64,000 nt of DNA, taken from Pseudomonas sp. Fl4BN1. GTDB taxonomy: Bacteria > Pseudomonadota > Gammaproteobacteria > Pseudomonadales > Pseudomonadaceae. Below the pieces are notes generated by a model, which saw nothing but the letters and a program-made list of their open reading frames with translations, did not search any database and had not been told where the DNA came from. This document shows, piece after piece, positions 45,203 through 57,856 of this stretch. Position numbers and translations under genes: made by a program. The DNA lies in the NCBI RefSeq assembly GCF_009908285.1, contig NZ_JAAARM010000023.1, positions 47,022 through 111,021 on the forward strand. The letters run 5' to 3'. Positions within the stretch are counted from its first letter, which is position 1, and every line of letters begins with the position of its first letter.

Positions 45203-45284
45203 GCAGGAGCTGGCTTGCTAGCGAACGCGTTCTCACCGGCAGCACAAGGCTCAAGGGCCCTTTCGCCGGCAAGCCGGCTCCTAG
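45203..45284. repeat. Second REP pair after cobM
   Basis: It has the same layout as the preceding doublet (GCAGGAGCTGGCTTGCTAGC and GCCGGCAAGCCGGCTCCTA), giving four REP units in about 200 bases between cobM and nfuA. Confidence 0.85.
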
Positions 45285-45310
45285 GCCGATTTGTTGGGCA
45301 CAGCAGGCAT

Positions 45311-45342
45311 AAAAAAACGGCGCTCACGGGGCGCCGTTTTTT
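45311..45342. terminator. Bidirectional intrinsic terminator between cobM and nfuA
   Basis: AAAAAAACGGCGC followed by GCGCCGTTTTTT forms a GC stem flanked by A and T runs, so it can end transcripts of both convergent genes. Confidence 0.9.
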
Positions 45343-45359
45343 ATCTCGCAGCGAACGCC

Positions 45360-45944
45360 TTAGTAGTAGGCGTTTTCTTTCTGCGTGTGGTCGGTGACGT
45401 CGCGGACGCCCTTGAGCTCGGGAATACGCTCGAGCAGGGTGCGCTCGATGCCTTCCTTCAAGGTCACATCCGCCTGGCCGCAGCCCTGGCAACCGCCACC
45501 GAACTGCAGAACGGCAATGCCGTCCTCGACGACGTCGATCAGGCTGACCTGGCCGCCGTGGCTGGCCAGCCCCGGGTTGATCTCGGTTTGCAGGTAGTAG
45601 TTGATGCGCTCGTTGACCGGGCTGTCGGCGTTGACCATCGGCACTTTGGCGTTGGGCGCCTTGATGGTCAGCTGGCCGCCCATACGGTCGGTGGCGTAGT
45701 CGACCACCGCGTCATCGAGAAAACCCTCACTGAAGGCATCGATGTAGGCGGTGAAGCTTTTCAGACCCAGGGCCTTGTCTTCGGGTTTTTCTTCGCCCGG
45801 CTTGCAATAGGCGATGCAGGTCTCGGCGTACTGAGTCCCTGGCTGGGTGATAAAAACGCGGATGCCAATCCCCGGGGTGTTCTGCTTGGATAGCAGATCA
45901 GCCAGATAATCGTGGGCGGCGTCGGTAATGGTTATGGCGCTCAT
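45360..45944 (-). CDS. nfuA: Fe-S biogenesis protein NfuA
   Basis: The protein has 194 residues. The N-terminal A-type (IscA-like, degenerate) domain is followed by a Nfu domain with the cluster-binding CxxC in GGCQGCGQADVTLKEG. It carries 4Fe-4S clusters to apo-enzymes and matters under oxidative stress or iron limitation. Length is the usual one. It is a single gene ending at the terminator at 45.33 kb. Confidence 0.96.
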   Translation of the reverse strand: MSAITITDAAHDYLADLLSKQNTPGIGIRVFITQPGTQYAETCIAYCKPGEEKPEDKALGLKSFTAYIDAFSEGFLDDAVVDYATDRMGGQLTIKAPNAKVPMVNADSPVNERINYYLQTEINPGLASHGGQVSLIDVVEDGIAVLQFGGGCQGCGQADVTLKEGIERTLLERIPELKGVRDVTDHTQKENAYY

Positions 45945-46087
45945 GGTGGTTCCTCGCAGACGTGGGCGCAGTTTACGCCAATCGACGCCGCTGACAAAGT
46001 CCTAGTATTTTTGTCGGGATAGACCTTGGTATAGAGCGTCCCCGGGCCCTGCCGAGGCGCGGGCCGAGGACGGATAACGGCTCTATA

Positions 46088-48379
46088 TCAAAGGTTCTCG
46101 TAACGGTTCATGTCCATGACCCCGGCTTCCACCGGGTCGGTTTCCTGCAAGTAGCGGGTCTGGTCGTGGAAGTACTGCCAAAACTGCGGATGACTGCGAC
46201 GGATGCCCCAGCGCTCGACGATTTTCTCGAAGCTCGCCGGATCCCTGGCCTCTTGCATGGCCTGGACAAAATCCGGCACTTGCTCGGCCGGCACATTGAA
46301 CATGAAGTTCGGGTAGCTGCTGAGGATGCCCGGGAAGATGGTCAGGGTGTCCAGGCCCGGCTGGTAACGCAGTGACTCGCCAAGCAGGAAGGCCACGTTA
46401 CTGTGGGCGCGATTGCGCAGCATGCTGTAGAACTCGCGCTTGCCGCTCGCGGCCTGGACCCGCAGCACGGTCGCTTCCGGTAACTGCTCGATGACCTTGA
46501 GCCCCGCCGCCGGGCGCGAGGTCAGGCGGCTCAGGGCCTGTTCGGCATCCTGCAGCGCCGGGTCGATATTGGGCCGCGAGCAGTAGGCACCGGTACAGCG
46601 GTTGATCGGATCCGGCTTGGCGTTGAGGTCGCCATAGCGGGCCAGCAACTGATTGGCAAAGTCCCTCTTCGGGTCCTTGAGGTCGAGTTTCAGGGCGCTG
46701 CGCTTGTCGTCGTCGATGGACTCGTAATCCAGCCACATCTTGAACTTGCCGCTGTTCTGGTACCAATCGTCGAGGAAGTCTTCGCGGGTACCGGCCGGCA
46801 TCAGGCGCAGGAAGTTCTGCTCCGCGCCGTTGCGGATCAGGTCGAAATACAAACGGGTCTGGGCCTGGTGGGAAACGTTGCCGAACACGTCGAAGTTCAC
46901 CGCCAACTGATAGTAGGTGCGCTCCAGCAACGGGTAGTCGAACAGCCACATCGTCTGCGGCACTTCGCCGATCAGGCCCTTGGTCACCGAGGCGCTGTCG
47001 AAGTGGCGGAAGATACTCAGCAATGCGTTGTCGTTGCCGGCCCACAGGGACGACCAGCTGGGTGCCGGAGAGTCGGCATAGAAGTCGCGGCGCAGGGCCT
47101 CGTACTCATTGCGCTTGTCACGATAGGACAGCCACAGGCTGAGCACACTGCCGACATCATCGTTTTGCCCGGGCATCGCCAGCAACGGCGTGGCCTGGCC
47201 GCGATACGCCGGGTCGGTGATGTACAGGTCGTGCTCCGGCGCCTGGAACAGTGCCCAGAAGTTGTCACGAATCACATCGGTAGCGATCTGCCCGCGGCAC
47301 ACCGGGCCACGGATAAAGGTGCGCACGAAATACTCGGCGTTATCCAGCATGAACTGGTAGCGGGCCTTGGCCGGAATCGCCTCGAACGTCTCGAACGGGT
47401 TGGCCCGGCGCGCCGGCCCGTAGCCCGGCAAGGCGTTGACCTGCCAGTCGCCGCTGTAGAACAGGGTCTTGACCCGGGCCATCTTCGCCGCGCTCAGCGC
47501 ATAGGTGATGTGGGTCTTGTGCACGATCACCCCTTGCACCGGCCACAGGCGGTAATACACCTGGGTGCCCGGGTCATCGTTGGGGCGCCGGGTGTTGATC
47601 AGGTCAATCGGCTGGCCGCTGGGGGTACGCGAACGCACCCACTGGAAGAAGTGCCCCGGCTCGCCGCCTTCAAAATAGATATGGGCGAGGAACAAATGCT
47701 CGAAGAGCCAGCGCGCCACCAGGCTTTCCCGGGCACCGGGAGCGTTGAGCAGGTTTTCCCACTGGGCCACTTGCAGGCTTTCCCGGGCACTGGGGGCCAG
47801 GGCCTGTTCGTCGATCGGCGCACCCGAGGCCAACCAGCGTTGCAGGGTCTGGTACTGCTGGTCGGTAAGACCGGTCACGGCCAGGGGCATGCCTTCTTTC
47901 GGATGGGCGCTGGCGTAGCCATCGAATTCCGCCGGCTGTGCGCACATGTTCTCCCGGCTCAGGCCCAGGGCGATCTCACTCGGCAGCTTGGCGTTGGGCT
48001 GCAGCGGCGTGCGGTGCCCCAACTCGAGCATCCGCGCCATCAGCGCGGCCTGGCTACCCTGGGCATCGAGTACCGAATAGAAGTCCTTGTGCTGCCAGGC
48101 AGCCTTGCCGAAGGCGTCGTAGAACAACCGGGTCGGCGCCTGGGCTTTGCTGCGCTCGCCGTCGTAGACCGGGATCTTCGAAGCGCCGCGACCGGCACCC
48201 TCGCCGCTGCCCAGGTTGAGCTGACAGGCGGAGTCGTAGCAGGCATGACAGGCCACGCATTTCTCGGTGAAGATCGGCTGGATATCGCGGGTGTAGGAAA
48301 TAGCCGGCGCCGGACCTTGGGCCATGCACAGTGAACTCAATAGCAGCAGCACGCTGCTGACGACAAAACGATACGGCAT
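46088..48379 (-). CDS. cti: Fatty acid cis/trans isomerase Cti
   Basis: The protein has 763 residues with an N-terminal signal peptide (RFVVSSVLLLLSSLCMAQGP). A cytochrome-c-type heme motif CVACH lies near residue 40. It is the periplasmic enzyme of pseudomonads that isomerises cis to trans double bonds in membrane phospholipids when solvents or heat stress the membrane. Length fits Cti. It is transcribed away from metH across a 153-base gap. Confidence 0.95.
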   Translation of the reverse strand: MPYRFVVSSVLLLLSSLCMAQGPAPAISYTRDIQPIFTEKCVACHACYDSACQLNLGSGEGAGRGASKIPVYDGERSKAQAPTRLFYDAFGKAAWQHKDFYSVLDAQGSQAALMARMLELGHRTPLQPNAKLPSEIALGLSRENMCAQPAEFDGYASAHPKEGMPLAVTGLTDQQYQTLQRWLASGAPIDEQALAPSARESLQVAQWENLLNAPGARESLVARWLFEHLFLAHIYFEGGEPGHFFQWVRSRTPSGQPIDLINTRRPNDDPGTQVYYRLWPVQGVIVHKTHITYALSAAKMARVKTLFYSGDWQVNALPGYGPARRANPFETFEAIPAKARYQFMLDNAEYFVRTFIRGPVCRGQIATDVIRDNFWALFQAPEHDLYITDPAYRGQATPLLAMPGQNDDVGSVLSLWLSYRDKRNEYEALRRDFYADSPAPSWSSLWAGNDNALLSIFRHFDSASVTKGLIGEVPQTMWLFDYPLLERTYYQLAVNFDVFGNVSHQAQTRLYFDLIRNGAEQNFLRLMPAGTREDFLDDWYQNSGKFKMWLDYESIDDDKRSALKLDLKDPKRDFANQLLARYGDLNAKPDPINRCTGAYCSRPNIDPALQDAEQALSRLTSRPAAGLKVIEQLPEATVLRVQAASGKREFYSMLRNRAHSNVAFLLGESLRYQPGLDTLTIFPGILSSYPNFMFNVPAEQVPDFVQAMQEARDPASFEKIVERWGIRRSHPQFWQYFHDQTRYLQETDPVEAGVMDMNRYENL

Positions 48380-48463
48380 GTCCCTGTCCCGAAAGTAAAA
48401 AACGCCGCGATTCTACCGGTCTCGCCCGCCAACCAACATGAGCGATATTCATGAAAAACCCCC

Positions 48464-48482
48464 GCATGCTACAAAAGCATGC
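48464..48482. promoter_or_regulatory. Palindrome upstream of metH, possible operator
   Basis: GCATGCT and AGCATGC, separated by ACAAA, lie in the divergent cti-metH gap. A good -10 box (TATGAT, 48491-48496) follows, so the palindrome would overlap the -35 region of a metH promoter. The regulator is unknown; control by methionine or S-adenosylhomocysteine status is only a guess. Confidence 0.5.
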
Positions 48483-48532
48483 AGGTTTGCTATGATCCAC
48501 GCCCTTCGTAATGGCCCTACCAGGTAGTTCTC

Positions 48533-52243
<3,711 letters not shown>

Positions 52244-52277
52244 TGACAGAAAGCGCCGTACCGCCGGTCGCGCCGCT

Positions 52278-52342
52278 GTAGGTGCGGGAGCCGGCTTGCC
52301 GACGAAGGTGATCTCAAGGCACCTTCGCTGGCAAGCCAACCG
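52278..52342. repeat. REP pair after metH
   Basis: GGGAGCCGGCTTGCCGACGA on the left and TTCGCTGGCAAGCCAAC on the right form a REP doublet, slightly degenerate, in the gap before the DUF2970 gene. Confidence 0.8.
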
Positions 52343-52395
52343 CCCCTGGCGGCATTGTCTATGCTCTGTTGACACTCAACCGTGTCGAGGGATTT

Positions 52396-52617
52396 ATGGA
52401 CGATCCAAGCAAGGACAATCAACCTCCGACCTTCCTGCAGATGCTGCAAAGCGTGCTGGCTGCAGCCTTCGGCGTGCAAAGCGGGAAAAACCGCGCCCGC
52501 GACTTCAGCCACGGCAAGCCCAGCCACTTCATTGTGCTGGGCATTCTGTTTACCACCCTGTTCGTCCTGGTCCTGCTGGGCATTGCCAATCTGGCGATGC
52601 ACCTGGCCGGGGTCTGA
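52396..52617 (+). CDS. DUF2970-family small membrane protein
   Basis: The protein has 73 residues from ATG 52396 (MDDPSKDNQPPTFLQ), preceded by a CGAGGGA ribosome site. The segment FLQMLQSVLAAAFGVQSGKN followed by RARDFSHGKPSHFI and a single C-terminal helix is the DUF2970 pattern common in pseudomonads. It is probably an inner-membrane protein of unknown function. It ends 7 bases before the convergent binding-protein gene. Confidence 0.85.
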   Translation: MDDPSKDNQPPTFLQMLQSVLAAAFGVQSGKNRARDFSHGKPSHFIVLGILFTTLFVLVLLGIANLAMHLAGV

Positions 52618-52624
52618 GTCGGCC

Positions 52625-53710
52625 TTATCGCAGCAGCAGCTGCAGACCGAAGGGATAACGATAGCTGTCTGGCTTGCCTTGGGCGGACAGCTTGCGAAAA
52701 TCGACCTTGGCGCCCACCTGATCGCCCATCCGCAGCAGTTGCTGCGCCTGGGTGAGGGTCAACGATTGGAACAACGACAACTGCCAATCCGGGCCGCCCA
52801 AACGCTTGGCATCCAGCCCCTGAGCATCATCGTGGAGCGCCACCATGGCCCAGCCACCCAGGGTGAAATGCCCCGCGACCAGCACCGATAACTGCCCATC
52901 GATCAATGCCTGCAAAGCCTCGGGCGAGCTGTTGACCCCGCTGAACAGCAGGTCCACGCCAGGCTTGCGTCCCAACTCCCGGGCCGCACGCATGGCCCCC
53001 AAGGCCATTTCATCGTTGGCCGACCAGACCAGTTGGGTTTGCGGATAACGCCGGAGCAATTGTTCCGCCTGCCGGTAAGCGCGTTCACGACTCCACTCGC
53101 CATAGACCAACTGACGCAAATGCACTTGCGGGTGCTCGGCCAAGGCACGGCGCAGGCCCTGCTCGCGCAACTGCGCCGAGGGCGTGACCTTGAGGCCGGA
53201 GAACGCCAGCAAGTCGATTGACTGGCCTTCGGGCACCGGTCCGTGCTTGCGCAGCAACTCCTTGAGCATCCGATAACCGGCCTCTTCGTCGTTACCCACC
53301 ATGCTGCCCATCCAGTCGGAATAGCTGTGCTGGCTCTGCCCGATCAACTCACGCTGGTCCTCGGTCAAAGGGCTGTTGACGATAAACAGCTTGATCCCGG
53401 AGCCTTGGGACAATCGCAGGATTTGCGGCGCGATATATTGCTCGTTCACCAAGATCAGGTAATCGGGCTTCGTGGCCGCCTGGAATAGCTCCCGAGCCTG
53501 GTCAAGGGTATTTTGCGGATTGCGCTCGGCATACAGAATATGCAGGTCCATTCCCAGATCCCGGGCCGCGGCCTGCATGAATTGCGAATAACTGACCCAG
53601 AAAATTTCCGTCGAATTGCCCGGGTTGAGAAACACCACCGACGTCGCCTGAGCTGTCGCCCAAAACGGCAGGCTGAGCCACAACAGACACTTGCACAGAA
53701 CCTTGAACAT
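52625..53710 (-). CDS. Orphan periplasmic sugar-type substrate-binding protein
   Basis: The protein has about 361 residues from ATG 53710 (a GTG directly upstream is also in frame). It has a signal peptide (VLCKCLLWLSLPFWATAQA) and a LacI/RbsB-like binding fold (FLNPGNSTEIFW, WSANDEMALGAMRAARELG, FSGVNSSPEALQALIDGQLS). No ABC permease or ATPase gene is near, so it may feed a sensor kinase or diguanylate cyclase elsewhere rather than a transporter. The ligand is unknown. Confidence 0.88.
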   Translation of the reverse strand: MFKVLCKCLLWLSLPFWATAQATSVVFLNPGNSTEIFWVSYSQFMQAAARDLGMDLHILYAERNPQNTLDQARELFQAATKPDYLILVNEQYIAPQILRLSQGSGIKLFIVNSPLTEDQRELIGQSQHSYSDWMGSMVGNDEEAGYRMLKELLRKHGPVPEGQSIDLLAFSGLKVTPSAQLREQGLRRALAEHPQVHLRQLVYGEWSRERAYRQAEQLLRRYPQTQLVWSANDEMALGAMRAARELGRKPGVDLLFSGVNSSPEALQALIDGQLSVLVAGHFTLGGWAMVALHDDAQGLDAKRLGGPDWQLSLFQSLTLTQAQQLLRMGDQVGAKVDFRKLSAQGKPDSYRYPFGLQLLLR

Positions 53711-53819
53711 CACGAAAAGAGCCCCAGAATTATCCCGGGTAGTATAACTGGCAAAATACTGGCCAACGGCGTCAAATTGTCAGGATTGTCCGACAATCCA
53801 GGCTCTTTTTATCCCGGGA

Positions 53820-53933
53820 CTACTGGTGGCTGACCCAAAACACGGCCGTACCCACGACCAGTATGATCAGAAAGAGAATGGCCCAAGCATCAACACTGCT
53901 GTCACTTTTCCTAACCTTGGTTGGATGACTCAT
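53820..53933 (-). CDS. 37-residue single-helix membrane protein
   Basis: The short reading frame begins ATG 53933, preceded by AGAGGCGATGCT. It encodes a charged N-terminus (MSHPTKVRKSDSSVD) and one membrane helix (AWAILFLIILVVGTAVFWVS) ending in HQ. The good ribosome site and the clean charge-helix layout support a real gene. Similar small proteins are often missed in annotation. It lies upstream of, and on the same strand as, the binding-protein gene. Function unknown. Confidence 0.68.
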   Translation of the reverse strand: MSHPTKVRKSDSSVDAWAILFLIILVVGTAVFWVSHQ

Positions 53934-54304
53934 AGCATCGCCTCTAATAGATTTTGTGGGTGACTGCTCAAAGACAGATCACAGTTAAGCCCAGGATTGC
54001 CCTCATCACAAATGTGGGTACTCACAACCCCCTACCGTTAGTCGTTTTGGTTCTTTGCATATACTCAAACATCACTTTTGCGCATAACCGCAAACTGGTA
54101 TCGTTCGGCGGCTCCGATGGGAGTGCGCGGCCGTGCGCGCAGATTTGCTTACATGGGTGGGGTTGAGCGTGAACCAAGGCAGGACGAGGTGAAACCGGCA
54201 ACAAGCCGCGATTGACTGCAGTTCAAACGCCCTGAAGAACCTGTTCACCGCAGTATTTGCCAAGTGCGCTCTTGTGCCACCTGTAGCCTGAGAACTGGAC
54301 CTAT
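53934..54304. promoter_or_regulatory. Intergenic region upstream of cysI with a possible CysB-type element
   Basis: 371 bases without a gene that I can support. An AT-richer part at 54050-54110 contains TTGCATATACTC and then ATAACCGCAAACTGGTATCG (from 54084). This resembles the sulfur-starvation elements I recall upstream of other pseudomonad sulfur genes. It probably holds the cysI promoter and a CysB site, and on the other strand the promoter of the small membrane protein. Confidence 0.4.
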
Positions 54305-55963
54305 ATGTACGTATACGACGAGTACGATCAGCGGATCATCGAGGACCGCGTCAAGCAGTTCCGTGATCAGACCCGACGCTATCTGGCAGGCGAGCTGAGC
54401 GAAGAAGAATTCCGCCCCCTGCGCCTGCAGAATGGCCTCTATATCCAACGTTTTGCCCCGATGCTGCGGGTCGCCGTGCCCTATGGCCAGCTGACTTCGC
54501 GCCAAGCGCGGATGATGGCCAAGATCGCCCGCGACTACGACAAGGGCTATGCGCACATCAGCACCCGGCAGAACGTACAGTTCAACTGGCCGGCCCTGGA
54601 AGACGTGCCGGACATCCTCGCCGAACTGGCCACCGTGCAGATGCACGCGATCCAGACCAGCGGCAACTGCCTGCGCAACGTCACCACTGATCAGTTCGCC
54701 GGTGTTGCTGCGGACGAACTGATCGACCCGCGACCCTGGTGCGAGATCGTCCGCCAGTGGACCACCTTCCACCCCGAGTTCGCCTATCTGCCGCGCAAGT
54801 TCAAGATCGCCATCAACGGCTCGACCTCTGACCGTGCGGCCATCGAAGTCCACGACATTGGCCTGGAGCCGGTGTACAACGCCGCCGGCGAGCTGGGTTT
54901 CCGTGTGCTGGTCGGTGGCGGCCTGGGCCGTACCCCGGTGGTCGGTGCCTTCATCAACGAGTTCCTGCCGTGGCAGGACCTGTTGAGCTACCTCGATGCG
55001 ATCCTGCGGGTCTACAACCGCTACGGCCGTCGTGACAACAAGTACAAGGCGCGGATCAAGATCCTGGTCAAGGCCCTGACCCCCGAAGTGTTCGCCGAGA
55101 AGGTCGACGCCGAGATGGTCCACCTGAAGGGCGGCCAGACCACCCTGACCGAGGCCGAAGTGCATCGCGTGGCCAAGCATTTCGTCGATCCGGACTACCA
55201 GTCCCTGAGCAATCAGGACGCCGAGCTTGCGACTCTTGACCAGGAGCACCCGGGTTTTGCCCGCTGGCGCGTACGCAACACCCTGGCCCACAAGAAGCCG
55301 GGTTATGTTGCCGTGACCCTGTCGCTCAAGCCTACCGGCGTAGCACCGGGGGATGCCACCGACAAACAGTTCGACGCCATCGCCGACCTGGCCGAGCGCT
55401 ACAGTTTTGGCCAGCTGCGCACCTCCCATGAACAGAACGTGATTCTCGCCGACGTCGAGCAAAGCCAACTGTTCACCCTCTGGGGCGAGTTGCGTGAAAA
55501 CGGCTTCGCTACGCCGAACATCGGCTTGCTGACCGACATCATCTGCTGCCCGGGGGGCGACTTCTGCTCCCTGGCCAACGCCAAGTCGATCCCGATTGCC
55601 GAGTCCATCCAACGTCGCTTCGACGACCTGGACTACCTGTTCGACATCGGCGAACTGGACTTGAACATCTCCGGCTGCATGAATGCCTGTGGTCACCACC
55701 ACGTCGGCCACATCGGCATCCTCGGTGTCGACAAGAAAGGCGAGGAGTTCTATCAAGTGTCCCTGGGCGGCAGTGCCAGCCGTGATGCCAGCCTGGGCAA
55801 GATCCTCGGCCCGTCCTTCGCCCAGGACGCCATGCCCGACGTAATCTCCAAGCTGATCGATGTGTACGTCGAACAACGCACTGAAGACGAGCGCTTCATC
55901 GACACCTACCAACGTATTGGCATCGACCTCTTCAAGGAGCGCGTCTATGCAGCGAATCATTAA
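54305..55963 (+). CDS. cysI: Sulfite reductase hemoprotein CysI (nitrite/sulfite reductase family)
   Basis: The protein has 552 residues. The siroheme-4Fe-4S cysteines are in CCPGGDFCSLA and GCMNACGHHH; RYDKGYAHISTRQNVQFNW-like text near residue 80 (ISTRQNVQFNW) is conserved in the family. It reduces sulfite to sulfide for cysteine synthesis in the cytoplasm. The downstream gene overlaps it by 17 bases. No flavoprotein subunit (CysJ) is adjacent; pseudomonad enzymes of this type use another electron donor. Confidence 0.95.
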   Translation: MYVYDEYDQRIIEDRVKQFRDQTRRYLAGELSEEEFRPLRLQNGLYIQRFAPMLRVAVPYGQLTSRQARMMAKIARDYDKGYAHISTRQNVQFNWPALEDVPDILAELATVQMHAIQTSGNCLRNVTTDQFAGVAADELIDPRPWCEIVRQWTTFHPEFAYLPRKFKIAINGSTSDRAAIEVHDIGLEPVYNAAGELGFRVLVGGGLGRTPVVGAFINEFLPWQDLLSYLDAILRVYNRYGRRDNKYKARIKILVKALTPEVFAEKVDAEMVHLKGGQTTLTEAEVHRVAKHFVDPDYQSLSNQDAELATLDQEHPGFARWRVRNTLAHKKPGYVAVTLSLKPTGVAPGDATDKQFDAIADLAERYSFGQLRTSHEQNVILADVEQSQLFTLWGELRENGFATPNIGLLTDIICCPGGDFCSLANAKSIPIAESIQRRFDDLDYLFDIGELDLNISGCMNACGHHHVGHIGILGVDKKGEEFYQVSLGGSASRDASLGKILGPSFAQDAMPDVISKLIDVYVEQRTEDERFIDTYQRIGIDLFKERVYAANH

Positions 55964-56441
55964 GAACAACGAGGTCATCGACGAAACCTGGCACCTGCTG
56001 CCCAAGGATTCGACCCTCGACGGCATCTCCAACTGCGACGACCTGATCGTGCCGCTGGCCCTGTGGCGCGAGCATGCTCACGCCCTCAAGGCCCGCGACG
56101 GCGGCCTGGGTGTGTGGCTGGATGCGGATGAAGAAGCGGAAGAGATCGGCGACGACGTTGACCAGTTCCAGGTCATTGCCCTGAACTTCCCGGCCTTCAC
56201 CGATGGCCGCAACTACTCCAACGCCCGCCTGCTGCGCGACCGTTATCGCTACAAAGGCGAATTGCGGGCAATTGGCGACGTGCTGCGCGACCAACTGTTC
56301 TACCTGCACCGCTGCGGCTTCGACGCCTATGCCTTGCGAGCCGACAAGGACCCGTACGAAGCCCTGGAAAGCCTCAAGGACTTCTCGGTGACTTACCAGG
56401 CCGCCACCGACGAACCGCTGCCGCTGTTCCGTCGTCGCTAA
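55947..56441 (+). CDS. DUF934 protein, sulfite-reduction partner of CysI
   Basis: The protein has 164 residues from ATG 55947, inside the end of cysI. The DUF934 family pattern is visible: a DDLIVPLALWREH segment, then FPAFTDGRNYSNARLLRDRY, and LRDQLFYLHRCGFDAYALR. It is almost always next to cysI in proteobacteria and is often annotated as an oxidoreductase helping sulfite reduction, but its biochemistry is unproven. It is followed by an intrinsic terminator. Confidence 0.93.
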   Translation: MQRIIKNNEVIDETWHLLPKDSTLDGISNCDDLIVPLALWREHAHALKARDGGLGVWLDADEEAEEIGDDVDQFQVIALNFPAFTDGRNYSNARLLRDRYRYKGELRAIGDVLRDQLFYLHRCGFDAYALRADKDPYEALESLKDFSVTYQAATDEPLPLFRRR

Positions 56442-56455
56442 TTCCAAGCGCCAAC

Positions 56456-56494
56456 AAAAAGCCCTGAACCGGTCTCCCGGTTCAGGGCTTTTTT
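56456..56494. terminator. Intrinsic terminator after the cysI-DUF934 operon
   Basis: AAAAAGCCCTGAACCGG pairs with CCGGTTCAGGGCTTTTTT around a TCTC loop; the A and T runs on both sides make it bidirectional. Confidence 0.95.
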
Positions 56495-56515
56495 GTATCC
56501 GCCTCTCCCTCCGAC

Positions 56516-56600
56516 CGTAGGAGCCGGCTTGCCGGCGAAGAGGCCTTTAAGCCTTGTACAAACCTTGCGGGCGCCTTCGCTGGCAAGCCAGCTCCTACAC
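56516..56600. repeat. REP pair between DUF934 and sohB
   Basis: CGTAGGAGCCGGCTTGCCGG at the left and TGGCAAGCCAGCTCCTACAC at the right form a REP doublet next to the terminator. Confidence 0.87.
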
Positions 56601-56627
56601 AGCCAGCTTCTACAAGGCCGGCGCGGG

Positions 56628-57653
56628 TTACCAGAAGCGCTGCTGGGTCAGGCGACTCCACCAGGTCAGCAGCACACGGTCGATGGACCCGCTGGCCGCC
56701 AGCCCCACGCGCTCCTGCAGGCTCTTGCGCTCGGCATAGTGCAAGTGGAAGACCTCGGCGCTCTTGGCCTTGTCCGCCAGGTATTCGTCGCTGGTCTGCA
56801 ACTCGTCCACCAGCAGTTTTTCCTGCGCCGCCACACCCAGCCAGACTTCACCGGTAGCCACTTCATCAATGGCCAGTTGCGGGCGATAACGCGATACGAA
56901 GTTCTTGAACAATTGATGGGTCACGTCCAGGTCTTCCTGGAACTTCTCCCGGCCCTTCTCGGTGTTTTCGCCAAACACCGTCAGGGTGCGCTTGTACTCG
57001 CCGGCGGTGAGCACTTCGAAATCGATATCGTGCTTCTTCAGCAGGCGATTGACGTTGGGCAGCTGCGCCACCACACCGATGGAGCCGAGGATGGCAAACG
57101 GCGCACTGATAATTTTCTCGCCGATACAGGCCATCATGTAGCCGCCGCTGGCCGCGACCTTATCGATACACACCGTCAGCGGCACCCCGGCCTGGCGGAT
57201 ACGCGCCAGTTGCGACGACGCCAGACCATAGCTGTGGACCATGCCGCCACCGCTTTCCAGGCGCAGCACTACCTCATCCTTGGGTGTGGCCAGGCTCAGC
57301 AAGGCGGTAATCTCATGGCGCAAGCCTTCCGTCGCCGAAGCCTTGATATCGCCATTGAAGTCCAATACGAACACTCGGGACTTGACCTCGGCGGGTTGCT
57401 TCTTCTGCTTCTTCTCGCTCTTGCCCTGGGCCTTGCGCAAGGCCTTGAGTTGATCCTTGTCCAGCAGGCTCTGCTCCAGGCGCTCGCGCAGGTCTTTGTA
57501 GAAATCATTCAGCTTGCTGACTTGAAGCTGCCCGGTACCCTTGCGCCGGCCCTTGCTGCGCAGCGCAGCGGCGGTGATCAGCACCACCAGGATGGCGGCC
57601 ACCAAGGTCACGGTCTTGGCCAGGAAACTGGCGTATTCGGCAAAAAACTCCAC
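56628..57653 (-). CDS. sohB: Protease SohB (S49 family)
   Basis: The protein has 341 residues, close to E. coli SohB. An N-terminal membrane anchor (LAKTVTLVAAILVVLITAAA) is followed by a Lys-rich stretch and the S49 core, with the nucleophile Ser in KVAASGGYMMACIGEK and the general-base Lys in the following GEYKRTLTVFGEN region. It is a signal-peptide-peptidase-like periplasm-facing protease. It is a single gene facing away from the phosphatase gene. Confidence 0.94.
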   Translation of the reverse strand: MEFFAEYASFLAKTVTLVAAILVVLITAAALRSKGRRKGTGQLQVSKLNDFYKDLRERLEQSLLDKDQLKALRKAQGKSEKKQKKQPAEVKSRVFVLDFNGDIKASATEGLRHEITALLSLATPKDEVVLRLESGGGMVHSYGLASSQLARIRQAGVPLTVCIDKVAASGGYMMACIGEKIISAPFAILGSIGVVAQLPNVNRLLKKHDIDFEVLTAGEYKRTLTVFGENTEKGREKFQEDLDVTHQLFKNFVSRYRPQLAIDEVATGEVWLGVAAQEKLLVDELQTSDEYLADKAKSAEVFHLHYAERKSLQERVGLAASGSIDRVLLTWWSRLTQQRFW

Positions 57654-57856
57654 AGGGACTCCTCAAACATGGACCGCTGCCAACCAGCAGCGCAATGGGC
57701 TCAAGCATACCGGCGCGACCGGTCGGCCACCAGTCGCGAAACCTTGTGTAACCATGCTCCAAGAATCATTTCAAACAAGCGTATGTTTTTTCATTGACAG
57801 CTCACCGGCATCCTCATAACCTCGCAAAACTTTCAACGTACCGGGATGATGCGGAC

